DNA of 64,000 nucleotides from Cyanophora paradoxa (lineage: Eukaryota; Glaucocystophyceae; Cyanophorales; Cyanophoraceae), in contig QPMI01000507.1 of assembly GCA_004431415.1 (NCBI GenBank), forward strand, positions 1 through 64,000. Reading direction: 5' to 3'. This document shows positions 9,418 through 19,789 of this stretch, piece by piece; position 1 is the first letter of the stretch, and every line of letters starts with the position of its first letter. A model generated the notes under the pieces. That model was not told where the DNA came from, did no database searches, and saw nothing but the letters and a program-made list of their open reading frames with translations. Made by a program: the position numbers and the translations under genes.

Positions 9418-11460
9418 ATACGTATGCAAATGCAGGACGCTCACGTCGCTCTCTGTTGGAGGGAGTAACCACCTGTTCCGGGGCCATGGCCAGCTGCCCG
9501 TCGATCGTCCAGTTTTCGCTTCCCGGTGATTGCACATTCAAAGATGCTCATCGCTTTCATAACACTCGAGCGACTGACCATTTCATATTTTTGCTTTTCT
9601 TTCAAACTCGCCAGACTCCTGCTGCAAGCTTGGTATGACGCTCATAATCAATAATCAGTTATCTATAAAACTAATCATGCTCCTATTCATTTGTAATTGC
9701 GCAGACGTCACGTGGGGCGCGATCTCGCCGGTCAACAGCAGCTCGCTGGACGGCACGGTCGCCCGCACGATCGCCGGCGCCGGGTTCCCCACCGACGACC
9801 CCGCGCTCTCCCTCGCCGTCGGGAGCGTCGTCGTGTCGAACCTCGCCGTCGCCTCCAACGGCTCCCTCCTCAGCTTCCTGATCCCCGCCCCGTCCCAGAA
9901 CCCCAGCAACACCGCCGCCGTCGGTTCGAATTCGCGCTGCCGTGAAATGCCATTTCGCCACTGGCCATGGATTCACCCATTCGGACTTTTCGCAGAGACG
10001 CTCTATGACATCGTGCTGAACACGTCGTGCGGCGTGGCCACCTTGCCCAAGTCGTACATCTTCTTCCTCCCGGTATTTTTCCCCGCCGAGCCGACCAAAC
10101 CCTCGTCCGACGGTCATTGTAAATTTGCGCATATGAATTGTTCTTGCAGGGCGGCACTGGGAGCCGGCTGCAGGTCATCGGGATCCGCAAGCGGGTGCCG
10201 GTCGTCAGCAACGAGACAGTCGCCATCAGCTGCACGGTTCGGGTCGTTGGACTGCAGATGAAGTCGTTCGACTCACGATCGCTCCGGACTGCGCATGCAG
10301 GGCTGCAACTTCGACCCGAATGATTTCGTCGAGGTGCTTTAGTTTGTAGCTTTCAGATCGACTTCGATCCCATTCGAAATGGAATTCCGAATTTCGCGAC
10401 GGCGACGCAGGTGTACATCCAGATCCCGGCGGCGAACAGCCGGGGCTGGGTCATCCCGGGGCCGGCCGGCTCGGGCGCGTACATCTACCGCGGGCCGGCG
10501 GGGACGTGCGGCATGAAGGCCCCGAACGCGACCGTCGTCTCCGGCTCGCAAGTCGACTTCGCGTCGCCCGTCTTCAGCGCCGCGTGCATCAAGGACAACT
10601 TCCGCCGCTCCGCGCTGCAGGCGGACCAGAGGGCGCTCAACACCCCCTACGGTGCGCTCGCGATCGAATCTTAAGCTAAATATAAATTTAAACTTGCAGG
10701 AATACATCTAAATGCATCTAGATCTACATTACTCTTGCAATTGTCTCTGACGAATCCCCTGCAGACGTGGTGCTGGTGTCCGCGCAGCAGGGCCCCTTCT
10801 TCATTCCTGCGGTGGGTCACGCACGGCTATCTTCTAATTTCCCATTGAAAATCTGCGCGCTCTAATCATGCGTGGAATTGCCGTTTCGCAGGCGTTCGAG
10901 TGGTTTGATGTGCCGGTGGGCGTTCCCACGACCTTCGCCCCGTACCAGTCCATCGAGACGAACGTGCGCACACTCGCGCAACGTACTACGGTATGATCGC
11001 AAAACTCGCCTGATCTGGGGCCGCGCAGGGCCTACCGGGGTACGCGCCGGCGGTGATCATCCCCGTGGTGCTCGTCATCTGCCTGGTGGGGGTCTTCACC
11101 TACCGCCGCCGCTGGCGCCGCCTCCGCGAGTTCGTCGACGTCCAAGTCGCGTTCGCCGGGCGGGCGCCCGGGGCGGAGAGCGTCGCGGCGGCGATCGCGT
11201 CGTCGCTGCGGGCGCCGCGGGTGGCGGCGGTCGGGCTGAAGGGCGACGGGCGGGGGGCGGTGGTGCGGGTGCACGACGCGCAGCACCGGTCGACGGGCGA
11301 GGTGCGCCGCGTCACCGAGGAGGTCCTCGCGTGGGCGGCCAAGGCCGGGCCCGGCTCCTCCCTCGCCGGGCGCGAGGTCGCCTCTGTCCAGCTCCTCGGC
11401 CAGCCCGCCGCCCTCGACGGCCTCGAGGGCGGCTTCTTCGTCAACCGCGTCTCCATCTAG

Positions 11461-11876
11461 GCGGCCCGCCAGCCGCCGAGCTGTAGATGCAGCAGGCCAG
11501 GGTCGAGAACTACTTGCAAATTGGCTTTAATTTGACGGTTTGCAATTGATCGTGCTATAGCTAGCGCTCATATTTCTGGTAACTAAGCATGCGCATGCCC
11601 TGCAGCTGGTAGTTTCGAGTTCGTATGTTTCGCATCGATGGTAGTTTCGAGTTCGTATGTTTCGATCGTACGTATACGTATACCGGCACCATGCATATGC
11701 ATATGGCAGCAGCTATATATATATATGTGTACACATGTATATATATACACGCAGGCCTAGCCTACTAGGCTAGTAGCTATAGGCAATTGCAATTGCAACC
11801 TGAGGGATTTTAAATTTCGTTCTTTTCGAATTCGACAACTAGGCAATTTCGACTTCAAATAAATTTGCATCCCGCG
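11461..11876. other. Spacer between gene A and the LTR element
   Basis: AT-richer sequence with short palindromic words (ATGCAT, GTACGTATAC and TATATA runs near 11715-11750). No gene seen. Confidence 0.5.
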
Positions 11877-11881
11877 GCCGG

Positions 11882-12162
11882 TGTCGCGTGCGAGATTAGT
11901 GTGTCTAATCGTGCGCGCGGGAAGCCCGTGCGGAGTGCAAGCTCGGCAGGGCGGGGAATGGCGAGTGTCGCTGCTGTAGTCGCTAAGATCCAACTCACTG
12001 GGTGTACCCGTCCAGATACGGCGTACCCCGACACAAATACAAGTGACCGCGGCGCTCTAACTAGCCTAGGCGCCGTCGGTCCAGCAGCTCGAAGGCTGAC
12101 GTGATCTAGAGCCCTAGCGGCTCACATATAAATGAGCATCCGCTATAATGTCGGATGCGACA
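11882..12162 (-). repeat. 3' LTR, 281 bp
   Basis: It begins TGTCGCGTGCG and ends GGATGCGACA, giving TG...CA ends with a 6-bp terminal inverted repeat. A TATAAA-like word lies near 12126-12132. It is complete and uninterrupted. Confidence 0.93.
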
Positions 12163-12174
12163 ACTCCTCCTCTC
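12163..12174 (-). other. Polypurine tract of the LTR element
   Basis: On the minus strand this reads GAGAGGAGGAGT immediately before the 3' LTR, the expected position for the plus-strand primer. The same core (CTCCTCCTCTCGG on the plus strand) recurs inside the element at 14224, 14362 and 14554. Confidence 0.75.
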
Positions 12175-12220
12175 GGATCCCGCGTCCGCGCGGGTCTAAA
12201 TAAATACATATCGACCGGCT

Positions 12221-12345
12221 ACTGCCGGGAATCGAAAAAGGCTCAACGTCCGTCCGTGTCCGGCAACTGCCGGGAATAGAAAAGACACCAAGTCCGGCTA
12301 TGTACATGTCCATGGCCGCGGCGTTGACTGCCGGGAATAGAAAAG
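12221..12345. repeat. Three spaced copies of a 19-base motif
   Basis: ACTGCCGGGAATAGAAAAG occurs at 12266 and 12327, with a close variant (ATCGAAAAAG ending) at 12221, inside the non-coding part of the LTR element. Function unknown. Confidence 0.8.
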
Positions 12346-12884
12346 ACTGATACCCGGCAAGTGCCGGCACGACTCCAGAGTGTACGTAGTGCCCAGGGGG
12401 CGAGGTCCAACTTCGGGCCGGCGGCCCAGGCAACCCGCACGAGGCGAGCGGAAGGGGACGGAAGCCGAGGGGGCCCTGCCCTCATCGCGATTGTGCAGCA
12501 CGTTAGCTGCAAAGGCACACGCTGCAACAGCAACGCGGGGCGCAGCGCTCGCGACAGCGCTCAGCAGCCCACAGCGAAATGCCCGTCCCAAAACTTAGGG
12601 CTAAGCAGCTCGACTAGCGCCGCTGCTCAGGCAAACACCGTGCCTTCACTGCATTATCACGGCGTCGGATCGGGAATCCCCCGACGGCGGTGGAGCTAGA
12701 ATCTCCAGGGCGAGGCTAGACGCCGCCCACAAGGTGCCCTTCCACGCCATTGCGCGACGGGAGGTACCCTGCCCGACCCGCGGGTGCACATCTATTAAAA
12801 GGGGACGTGGCCCTCTCAGGCGGCCCGCCACCAAGCGTCCCTGGTGCGGAGCCCTGCTGGGGGTATTTTTGCTTCCCCGTCGTC

Positions 12885-13260
12885 GTACCCGGGGCAGGAA
12901 CCCGGCGTCACGACCGCCTGCGTGTACCCCTGCCGGCGCAAGGCGCGCCCTGGTACCACGCCAGGTCTTACATGGAGGGGGAATTTGTCATCCCCTGTCG
13001 CTGTACCCGGGGCAGAACCCGGCGTCACAGCCGCCCACCGACCCTTCTGCAGACGCAAGGCGCGTCCTAGGGCTCGGCTAGGTCTTTGCAAGGGTCTCCC
13101 GCCCTGTCACCGCGCCGAGCTGTGCTCAAGGCTTACGGCCGCCCGCGGCTCATCCTTCCGCTCGGGACTTACTGAGGGACGCTTGCCCTGTCGCCGTGCC
13201 GAGCTGTGCTCAAGGCCCCCGGCCGCCCGTGGCTCACCCTTTCTGCCCGGGACTTTCGCG
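12885..13260. repeat. Diverged tandem repeats inside the LTR element
   Basis: A unit starting GTACCCGGGGCAG at 12885 recurs about 118 bases later (13003), including a GGCGCAAGGCGCG-like part. A second pair sharing GCCGAGCTGTGCTCAAGG follows near 13115 and 13199. Open frames across this stretch follow the repeats and have no recognisable domain. Confidence 0.65.
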
Positions 13261-14781
13261 ATGTTTCGCGGGGCTCGGAGGCCCGTCTCAGCCCAACCCT
13301 TCACGGGTGGCCTCTTGTGCTCGCGCTGCTCGGAGGCAGGTATCGCCGCTTCTTGTCCTCGCCCTCGTGTGGGGCCGGGACGCGGCTGGGAGCCGGCTTT
13401 CTCAAGCCGCTCCTGGCCAGGACCACCCCCCGTCACGACCGCCCTGGGGCCGGACCGGCCACATGCGAGACGGGACTCACAATCATGGGTGTCCTTCTGG
13501 CGCCGCCTCAACAGGCTGGCCGCCGGGTCTCAAAGCTCTTAGCTTGTGAGCAGGGCTCGCAGCCCGTCGCACCACTCGGCCTGCCGCAGTGCAGCCGCAG
13601 TGTGCCGCCTGGATGCCAACTCGTCGGGCAGTTCACCAGGTCTTTGGGCTGGGCACTGGGCCCCTCGCCCCGCTAACGTTCAGTCCGGATTTCGGAACAG
13701 ACACGCGCGGCCTGGGCGCCAACTTGGCGGGCGTCACCAGGACTTGAGTTCAAAGAACTGCAAAGCTCATGGCAGAGCCTGCTATTGCCTGGCCGCTTCG
13801 GGGCGCGCCGGGACTTTATTTCAGGGCTCGAGCTCTCGAGGGCACCGTGTGCTCAAGCTCGGAGGCTCACGATTTTTGCAGGGGCTCACGGGCCGCCTGT
13901 CAAGCTCACGGCATGCCATCAGGCGCTTGCTGGCCGGGCGTCGTGCCTCAGGCATCGAGCTTCTCTTGAGAGTGTTTTCCGGGCTCAAGGCTCCGCGGAT
14001 TACATCTCATTTTGCAGCGGCAGCTAGGCCGCTCGCAGGCCATGGCCAAGGGGCTCACAGCATTGGCTGCCGCGGGGGCCAGCTTCAGCTGGGGCTCAGG
14101 CTCAAGCTCTGACTGCAAAGCCTGAGGCCACTTTTCTGGATTTCGCAAGGCCCGTGGCCGCACTCAGCGATTGCAGTGCGCCGCGCGAAATCGCAGGCTT
14201 TCGACGAGAGAATCTCGGAGGTACTCCTCCTCTCGGAAAGACTGGTACCCGCTCGGGTTTGAGATCAGATTTGGGCCACCGGCCACAGATCTAGATTGAG
14301 GCAAGCAGAAGTGCTCGCAATAGCGGCACCGGCGCCTCTTCGCAGCTTTGCAAAAGAGGTACTCCTCCTCTCGGAAAGAGGGGCACCCGTGGCCGCTCAG
14401 GGTGCTCGACAGCACTCGATTGAGGCTCTCTTTCGCGAGTGCTATTTGATCTTGGCTATTTGATCTTGGCCAGCGGCCACAGATCCAGGCAAGCCTCGGG
14501 GCGGGAGGGCGAGCGGCAGCGCTTGCACTGCTCGTGCAGCATGCCCGTGCTCACTCCTCCTCTCGGAAGACGTCGTCCCCGACGTCTGAAATTATGTACA
14601 AATGTACAAATATACACCCTGCTCAGAGGCAGGTATATTGGCCGCTTATTACAGCGACACACGGGGCTCTCGCAGGGGATCGGAGGCCCAGGCTCCGCGA
14701 AAAATCGGATCGCGGTTACAGCAGGGCTTTTTCTGGCGGCTGCCCAAGCCAGCCAGACCCTAGTGCAGCTGGTGCACTTGC

Positions 14782-16347
14782 TCACTCACGCTCCACCGCA
14801 GGGCGCGCGGGTGGAGCCGCTGAGCTCGAGGGCACGGGAAGCGCGGGGCGAGCAGCCCGTGTAGGGGGGTCGGAGCAAGCACTGTGGTGGTGCCCTGCCT
14901 CGCCGCAGCGACCGCAGACTTCGTCTGGGTCCTGTTTTCCCTCGTCGGACCAGTACTCTTGCTCATCGGCGGCATCCTCTTGGGAGCGCTTTTGCCGATA
15001 GTACTGGCCGCGGCGGACCCAGGGGCGTACTGGGGCGAACGGGGTGCGCTTGGGGCACACATTTGCCCAATGACGCCGCGCCTCAACGGGGACGCTGGGG
15101 TCATCCGAGCACCCGTAGCAGTCTGAGGGGGGGTACTCCGGGTACCCGAGCTCAGACATGCGCCGCAGCACCTCCGCAACAGCGGCAGGCGAGCGGGACT
15201 GCACGGCCCAAGAGGACCCGCGTGCAGAAATTGAGGGCTGGGCCCTGGAATTTGCATCCCGAGGCTCAGCAGGGCCAGGGGAGCTCGAGGCTCGTGCAGC
15301 GGCAGGGGTGCCGGCTGACGAGGACTCATCCTCGGCAAACTGTGCCTGCAGGATACGGGTCCGTTTTGCCTCGGGCAGCTCGCGATCGGCAGCTGCCAGC
15401 GCAGGCGGGAACACGGCGCAGCAGCCGTGGCGCTTGCACTGCTCGACGAAAATATTGTCAAGCTCAAGCGGCGAGATAGCGCCGTTATTGGCGAGGAGGC
15501 GCTGCCGCAGCGCCGTGAGGAACTCGCGCAGCGTGCGCTCGTTCGCCTGGGCGAACCCGGCCATCCGAACATCAAGGTTCTGATATTCAGGGTCCTCGCT
15601 CGTCGAGCGGGCCTCGAGCGCGGTGCGCAGGCAGTCCGCGTAGTACGCAGCAAACTGCTGGCCCGGCGGCAGCGTGTGCCGTACGAGGGGCAAGAACCAG
15701 TCATGCCACGAGCGGGGGTCCTCGCCCGTGTACGGCTCAGTGAGAGCCCGGCGGGCCGCGTGCGGGCGGGTCTCATGAATCCACGCAGTGATCGTGTCAA
15801 GCAGCCCGGGGGCACGCAAGTACGAGTCGCGCACGGCCAGGATTGAGGCCTGATCACGCACGCAGCTCTGCTGCAGCGCGAGGATAGCAGCATCATCCTC
15901 GGCGGACCGCAGGTCTGCCGGGACAGCCTCGAGACGAGCGAGCCTGGCGCGGTCATGCTCGAGGGCAGTGACAGAGGCCTCATAGAGGTCGCGCTTGCGC
16001 TCAATCTCAGCGCGGAGAGCTCCGGGGCGGATCCGCCCGACAATCACTCCGGCGAGCGCCTCTGACTTTGAGTACTCTTGGCTACCGGCAGAATCCGGTC
16101 CAAACAAGTACTTCGTCGGCAGGGACGACTGGAAGTTCCGCACGTCCTTCCGGAACCGGTCGCCATCGGCGAGGCGCGGATTTGCAGGCAGGAATGCGAT
16201 CCGCACGGGATCATCATCCGCCGCAGCGGAGCCAGCAGCGAGTTGCTGCACATGCACAGCAGCATAGCCCTGGGCGGGCTCGATGTGCGCGAGGGCAGAC
16301 AGCCGGCTACGGACTTCAGAACTGATCAGTTCAGAAGTGTTCGACAT
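14782..16347 (-). CDS. Gag-like protein with CCHC zinc knuckle, 521 residues
   Basis: The ATG at 16347 (MSNTSELISSEV) is preferred over upstream in-frame codons that lie in leader sequence. The middle is rich in helix-forming residues, as expected for a capsid (HDWFLPLVRHTLPPG, FREFLTALRQ-type segments). Near the C-terminus, CGRCGEAGHHHSAC fits the CX2CX4HX4C zinc knuckle of retrotransposon nucleocapsids. Another Cys pair (CYGC, about 70 residues before the knuckle) precedes it. It would package element RNA into particles. No pol ORF follows. Confidence 0.85.
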   Translation of the reverse strand: MSNTSELISSEVRSRLSALAHIEPAQGYAAVHVQQLAAGSAAADDDPVRIAFLPANPRLADGDRFRKDVRNFQSSLPTKYLFGPDSAGSQEYSKSEALAGVIVGRIRPGALRAEIERKRDLYEASVTALEHDRARLARLEAVPADLRSAEDDAAILALQQSCVRDQASILAVRDSYLRAPGLLDTITAWIHETRPHAARRALTEPYTGEDPRSWHDWFLPLVRHTLPPGQQFAAYYADCLRTALEARSTSEDPEYQNLDVRMAGFAQANERTLREFLTALRQRLLANNGAISPLELDNIFVEQCKRHGCCAVFPPALAAADRELPEAKRTRILQAQFAEDESSSAGTPAAARASSSPGPAEPRDANSRAQPSISARGSSWAVQSRSPAAVAEVLRRMSELGYPEYPPSDCYGCSDDPSVPVEARRHWANVCPKRTPFAPVRPWVRRGQYYRQKRSQEDAADEQEYWSDEGKQDPDEVCGRCGEAGHHHSACSDPPTRAARPALPVPSSSAAPPARPAVERE

Positions 16348-16798
16348 ATTGCTCTCTTTGCAGCGTATAGCCACGAGAACAGAATGCCAGGGCGCAAGAT
16401 TTGATCTGCAGCGCACTGCAGATCCGGGACACGGTCTTCTCGTGGCGTGCGAGAACCGACTCAGGGACACTCAGAGAACTGCCGCTGGCAGACTCCGGGG
16501 CACAGTTTGCGACGCGAAGCGTGCAACCGGCGAAGGGACACAGACAATGATTGAGACTCTCGCGAGAGCTCGTGCGTGCGCTTCGGTCTGGGGATGCACC
16601 GAAGCCCGCGAGGGACACTAGAGTCACTTCCGAAGCACAATCAGCCCGCCCAGAGGCGACGCGGCCGAAGTGTGCAGCGTAGCACGCCACAAGTGGCGGT
16701 CGCCCGGAAAGCTCGTCCCAGATCTCTCTAAGCTTATGCGAGGCGGCGCGGCGAGGCGCGCGGCGCGGGCAGAGCCTGGAAGTCCAGCGACCCTTGAA

Positions 16799-16823
16799 GG
16801 TTCGATTCCGGCAGAATGGCGCC
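16799..16823 (-). other. Candidate primer-binding region with tRNA T-arm-like sequence
   Basis: Directly beside the 5' LTR, the plus strand reads GGTTCGATTCC (16799-16809), an exact match to the tRNA T-loop/B-box consensus, then GGCAGAATGGCGCC up to the LTR. So the element RNA is complementary to a tRNA-like 3' region, as expected for a primer-binding site. It lacks the usual TGG start and the primer tRNA is not identified. Confidence 0.55.
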
Positions 16824-16982
16824 TGTCGCGTGCGAGATTAGTGTGTCTAATCGTGCGCGCGGGAAGCCCGTGCGGAGTGCAAGCTCGGCAGGGCGGGGAA
16901 TGGCGAGTGTCGCTGCTGTAGTCGCTAAGATCCAACTCACTGGGTGTACCCGTCCAGATACGGCGTACCCCGACACAAATAC

Positions 16983-17852
16983 TAGCACGCCGGCGGCCTG
17001 TGCTCGCGATCGGGTTTTGACTGGGTCGGCCGCCGGATGGAAACGGGGTAGGAAGTCTATTTAGCTAGGGACAGCGAGGGGCCCGCGCGCGGCGTCGCCG
17101 AGCTCGAGTCGGGTGCCGCGAACGCGCGCGCAGTGCTAGCGCTAGCGCTAGCGCTGCGCGCGCGTTCGCGCAGCTGCAGCTGCACGCGCATGCGCAGCCT
17201 GGCAGCACTGCGGCAGCTGGCGCCGCCATGGCCACGCGCCCAGGCGTGGCCCGCGGCCGGCCGCCGCGGCGACGTCGACGGCGCCGGCGCCGCGGCCGGC
17301 GCGGCAGCGCGCGGCCGCGGGCGGCGCCGGCGTGCGCGCGCCAAAGTCCAGCAAGCCACTAGCCGGCGCCGGAGCTCACCTAGCTACGCTGGCCAGCTAG
17401 CGAGCCTGTCGGCTAGCTTGCCGGCTTAAAGCACGGGTACTGCAACACGATTGGCTCCATTCCCCCCTGCTCGAGTCTCGATGCGCCTCCAACTCTCAGG
17501 AGCGCTTTTTTTCCGCATTCGGTACAACAGGTACTTGATGCGGCCTAGCGCGCCACGCGCTGCTTCCCGAGCACTGGCATGTAGGACAAGCTTTGCCGAG
17601 CATCGCAAGAGCTTTCTTATGCACTTGGTCCGGTCCCTATACGAGCACAGGATCAGGCGCTGCAAGGGATAGTTCAGGAAAGGGTCCGGTCCTTTTTTCA
17701 GCGCTGCATTCCGCTCTTCCCGGGTTCTGACAACGAATTCCGGGCTCTCATGCATGCAATAACACTCGGTTAAGAGCTCGGAGCTGGATCGGGAGATGAG
17801 CAGACTCGTCATTTTGCAAGTGACAGGAAACGGGGGCCCTACCCCGTTTCCA
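16983..17852. mobile_element. Unclassified insertion nested in the 5' LTR
   Basis: The insertion is 870 bases if the AC on both sides (16981-16982 and 17853-17854) is a 2-bp duplication. A 15-base inverted repeat, TGGAAACGGGGTAGG, lies at 17038-17052 and in reverse at 17838-17852. GGAAACGGGG occurs again at 17826, making a hairpin at the right end. The first 55 bases lie outside the inverted repeat. The left half contains a dense GCGC/GGCGCC palindrome-rich stretch and a GCTAGC repeat near 17130-17155. The element type is not recognised. Confidence 0.6.
17426..17812 (-). CDS. Possible 128-residue ORF in the nested insertion, unrecognised
   Basis: ATG at 17812. The product is mixed in composition, unlike the Arg/Pro/Ala-rich chance frames around it, and includes CIRKLLRCSAKLVLHASARE and a basic segment near the middle. 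No domain is recognised. It may be a remnant of a protein of the inserted element. Confidence 0.3.
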   Translation of the reverse strand: MTSLLISRSSSELLTECYCMHESPEFVVRTREERNAALKKGPDPFLNYPLQRLILCSYRDRTKCIRKLLRCSAKLVLHASAREAARGALGRIKYLLYRMRKKSAPESWRRIETRAGGNGANRVAVPVL

Positions 17853-17981
17853 ACAAGTGACCGCGGCGCTCTAACTAGCCTAGGCGCCGTCGGTCCAGCA
17901 GCTCGAAGGCTGACGTGATCTAGAGCCCTAGCGGCTCACATATAAATGAGCATCCGCTATAATGTCGGATGCGACAGCCGG

Positions 17982-19789
17982 CCCGTCGTGGCCAGCCGCA
18001 GTGCGCTGTGAAATTTAATCGAATAAATCGCACCCACAATTGCAACTGCAGCCAGCGGTACCGGTAATTATAATCAAGGAGCAGGCACTAGATGCAGGCC
18101 TAGGGTAACCACGTGCGAGCTGTACATGTCAGACAGCTGCAGCCGTAGCTGTACGTATATATATATATATATATATACGTATACGGTACGTTAAAGAGCC
18201 TACGGTGCCACGGTGCACGTGGGAGCTCGAGGCAGGTGGCCTACGTATACAGTGTGGGGGTCTGATTCAGGTACGAGGGCCCATCGATATCTTTTCTTTC
18301 ACTGAGTCAAGTCCATTAAATATTGGCCAGATTACTAGGTCTTCGACTCGCCCCCGCCCCCGCTCGTCTCAGGAGGTGCAAGGTGGGGTCTAAAGTAGAG
18401 ACGCTGACAGAATACAACAACTAATTATAAGTAACTTAGTAATCCTCAGCCCGGAGAGCTGCTCTGCCGCCCACCGTGCCTCCGCCCCGCCCGGCGAACC
18501 GCACCGCCGCCCGCGCGCCGGTGCCCGGAGAGCTGCGCCGCCGCCCCGCTCGCCGCGCGCGCCTTCGCCCCGCGCGGCCCCCGCGCCCCGAGCCGCGCCT
18601 CTGCCCACGGGCCGCGCCCACGTCCCGCCTGCCGAGCCGCGCCGCCGCCTGCCGAGCCGTGCCGCCGCCTGCCGCGCAGCTGAGCTGCCACGCGCGCGTC
18701 GCGCCTCCGAGGCCCCTTCCCGCTTGGCGACTCGGCGAGCCGCGCCGACCGCTACCCGACCGCCCCGCCCGTCATATGCATGGCGCCGGCCTCGCGTCGC
18801 GCAGCCGCTGAGCCGGCCGCTGCGCACTCCCGCGTGCCGCGCCTGGGCCGGGTTAGCGACATGTCCAGCTGGGGCCGCGCGGGCCAGGCGCGGGGATCCG
18901 GACCGTCGGACACGGGAGCTCGAGCTCGAGGGCGGTGGCGCGCGCGGCTCGCGCGCTGGCAGAGCGGAGCGCGCGCGCGCGGCGCGACGCCCCGGCCGCG
19001 CGCGGAGGCGCGGCGGGCGGCGGCGCGGGCTGTAGGCTGCAGCTGCCGCAGGCATGCAGCTGCAGGCTGGCTGCGGTTGCACATGCCCCGGGCCTTCGTT
19101 GTGGCGGCGGCAAGTCGTCGGCGGCGGCAAGGAGCCTTGCGCGGGATACAGCAAAAAGAGACGTCCGGCGGCGCCGGCCTTATCCACAGCGGGGTACCAC
19201 AAAAAGACTTATCGCCGACGGAAAAAAAGACCGACTTGCGAACTGGCCGACTTGGACAGCGTGACAGACAATCCGACGGGTAGCAAGGGGGGTTTGAGCA
19301 GCTGACCCCCCCTTGCAATAAACACCACGGCACAGGTATCAATGTTCTACGTGACGTGCCCTTCAAAGGTTTCGATCAATTCCGACCGATCAACTTGTAC
19401 GCTGAAGGTGCTAGCTAGTTGCCGGCCATGGGTTGCTCAATATGTATCGTGGGAGGTTCGCCCGAGTGGGGGAGACATGGTTTAATTTTCGGTGATAGCC
19501 GTAACCAGTCCCGCGCGCCCACCCCTTGATCAACTCCTCCATCCCCCATGAGCCCTGAGCGGTCTATGGAGGCCGCGGAGCAGCGAACTTCGGAAGGCAG
19601 AGGCGCACAGCTGCATGCGCAGGCGCAGCCATTCGGGTGCATGCGCACGTGCACGTGTGTAAGCTTGAATCGACTTGGTGGCCTAGATTTCATTGAAAGC
19701 GGCAATTCGAATTGCAAATCAAATGCTCTCAATCTCGCTGGAGCAGGGGGGAGGCCCGAGGGGGGCTGGGGCCGAACATCTAGCCAGAG
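17982..19789. other. Intergenic region, no convincing gene
   Basis: It contains an AT repeat palindrome near 18153-18180 and a GC-rich stretch at 18470-19100 built from CCGCCTGCCGAGCCG-like units. Open frames on both strands are Arg/Ala/Pro-rich, as expected from composition. Confidence 0.5.

Larger units (their letters stand above)
2634..11460 (+). pseudogene. Gene A: type I membrane protein paralogue of gene B, frameshifted, with a LINE in intron 9
   Basis: Exons match gene B one for one from exon 2: 2634-2776, 2880-3006, 3089-3222, 3284-4056, 4142-4184, 4266-4392, 4473-4558, 4636-5220, 9436-9525, 9615-9632, 9705-9923, 9996-10072, 10150-10236, 10301-10333, 10357-10651, 10765-10811, 10892-10963 and 11029-11460. 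Phases agree everywhere except exon 9 (4636-5220). That exon is 585 bases against 619 in gene B and is out of frame by one: PTPSPSP repeats and the later MCANC and CEQC segments lie in different frames, with the shift at about 4805-4880. The ectodomain has a propeller-like start (YAYFASSREVIQVDAATLA), Pro/Ser/Thr linkers and Cys pairs. One transmembrane helix (from about 11055) precedes a tail of about 120 residues ending FFVNRVSI. The first exon is missing or unrecognised, and intron 9 holds a 4.1-kb LINE. It is probably a decaying copy, though a sequence error in exon 9 cannot be excluded. Function is unknown. Confidence 0.75.
11882..17976 (-). mobile_element. Non-autonomous LTR retrotransposon encoding only gag (TR-GAG-like)
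   Basis: LTRs at 11882-12162 and 16824-17976 start TGTCGC and end GCGACA. They are flanked by a 5-bp duplication GCCGG (11877-11881 and 17977-17981). Apart from an insertion in the right copy, I see no difference between the LTRs, so integration is recent. The gag ORF is on the minus strand, so the right LTR is the 5' one. A polypurine tract lies next to the left (3') LTR. The internal 4.66 kb holds one gag-like ORF and then about 2.6 kb of repeat-rich sequence (12163-14781). No reverse transcriptase, integrase or protease motif was seen. It would depend on enzymes from another element. Confidence 0.9.
16824..17976 (-). repeat. 5' LTR interrupted by an insertion of about 870 bp
   Basis: 16824-16982 and 17853-17976 together equal the 281-bp left LTR with no mismatch seen. 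The extra sequence lies between them. Confidence 0.92.

Noticed and set aside
12844-13542. Open frames in the LTR element that might be pol
   Set aside because: They follow the tandem repeats and contain no reverse transcriptase, integrase or protease motifs.
14884-15126. Small hydrophobic plus-strand ORF
   Set aside because: It is antisense to gag and starts inside it; no support beyond an open frame.
16740-16823. Possible tRNA gene beside the 5' LTR
   Set aside because: The T-loop consensus is present, but there is no A box and the stems do not pair, so it fits a primer-binding site better.
18153-18180. AT-repeat palindrome as an origin or promoter
   Set aside because: A simple dinucleotide repeat with no nearby gene start; nothing else supports a function.
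18390-19202. 270-codon minus-strand frame
   Set aside because: Built from GC-rich repeat units; no motif and overlapping frames on both strands look alike.
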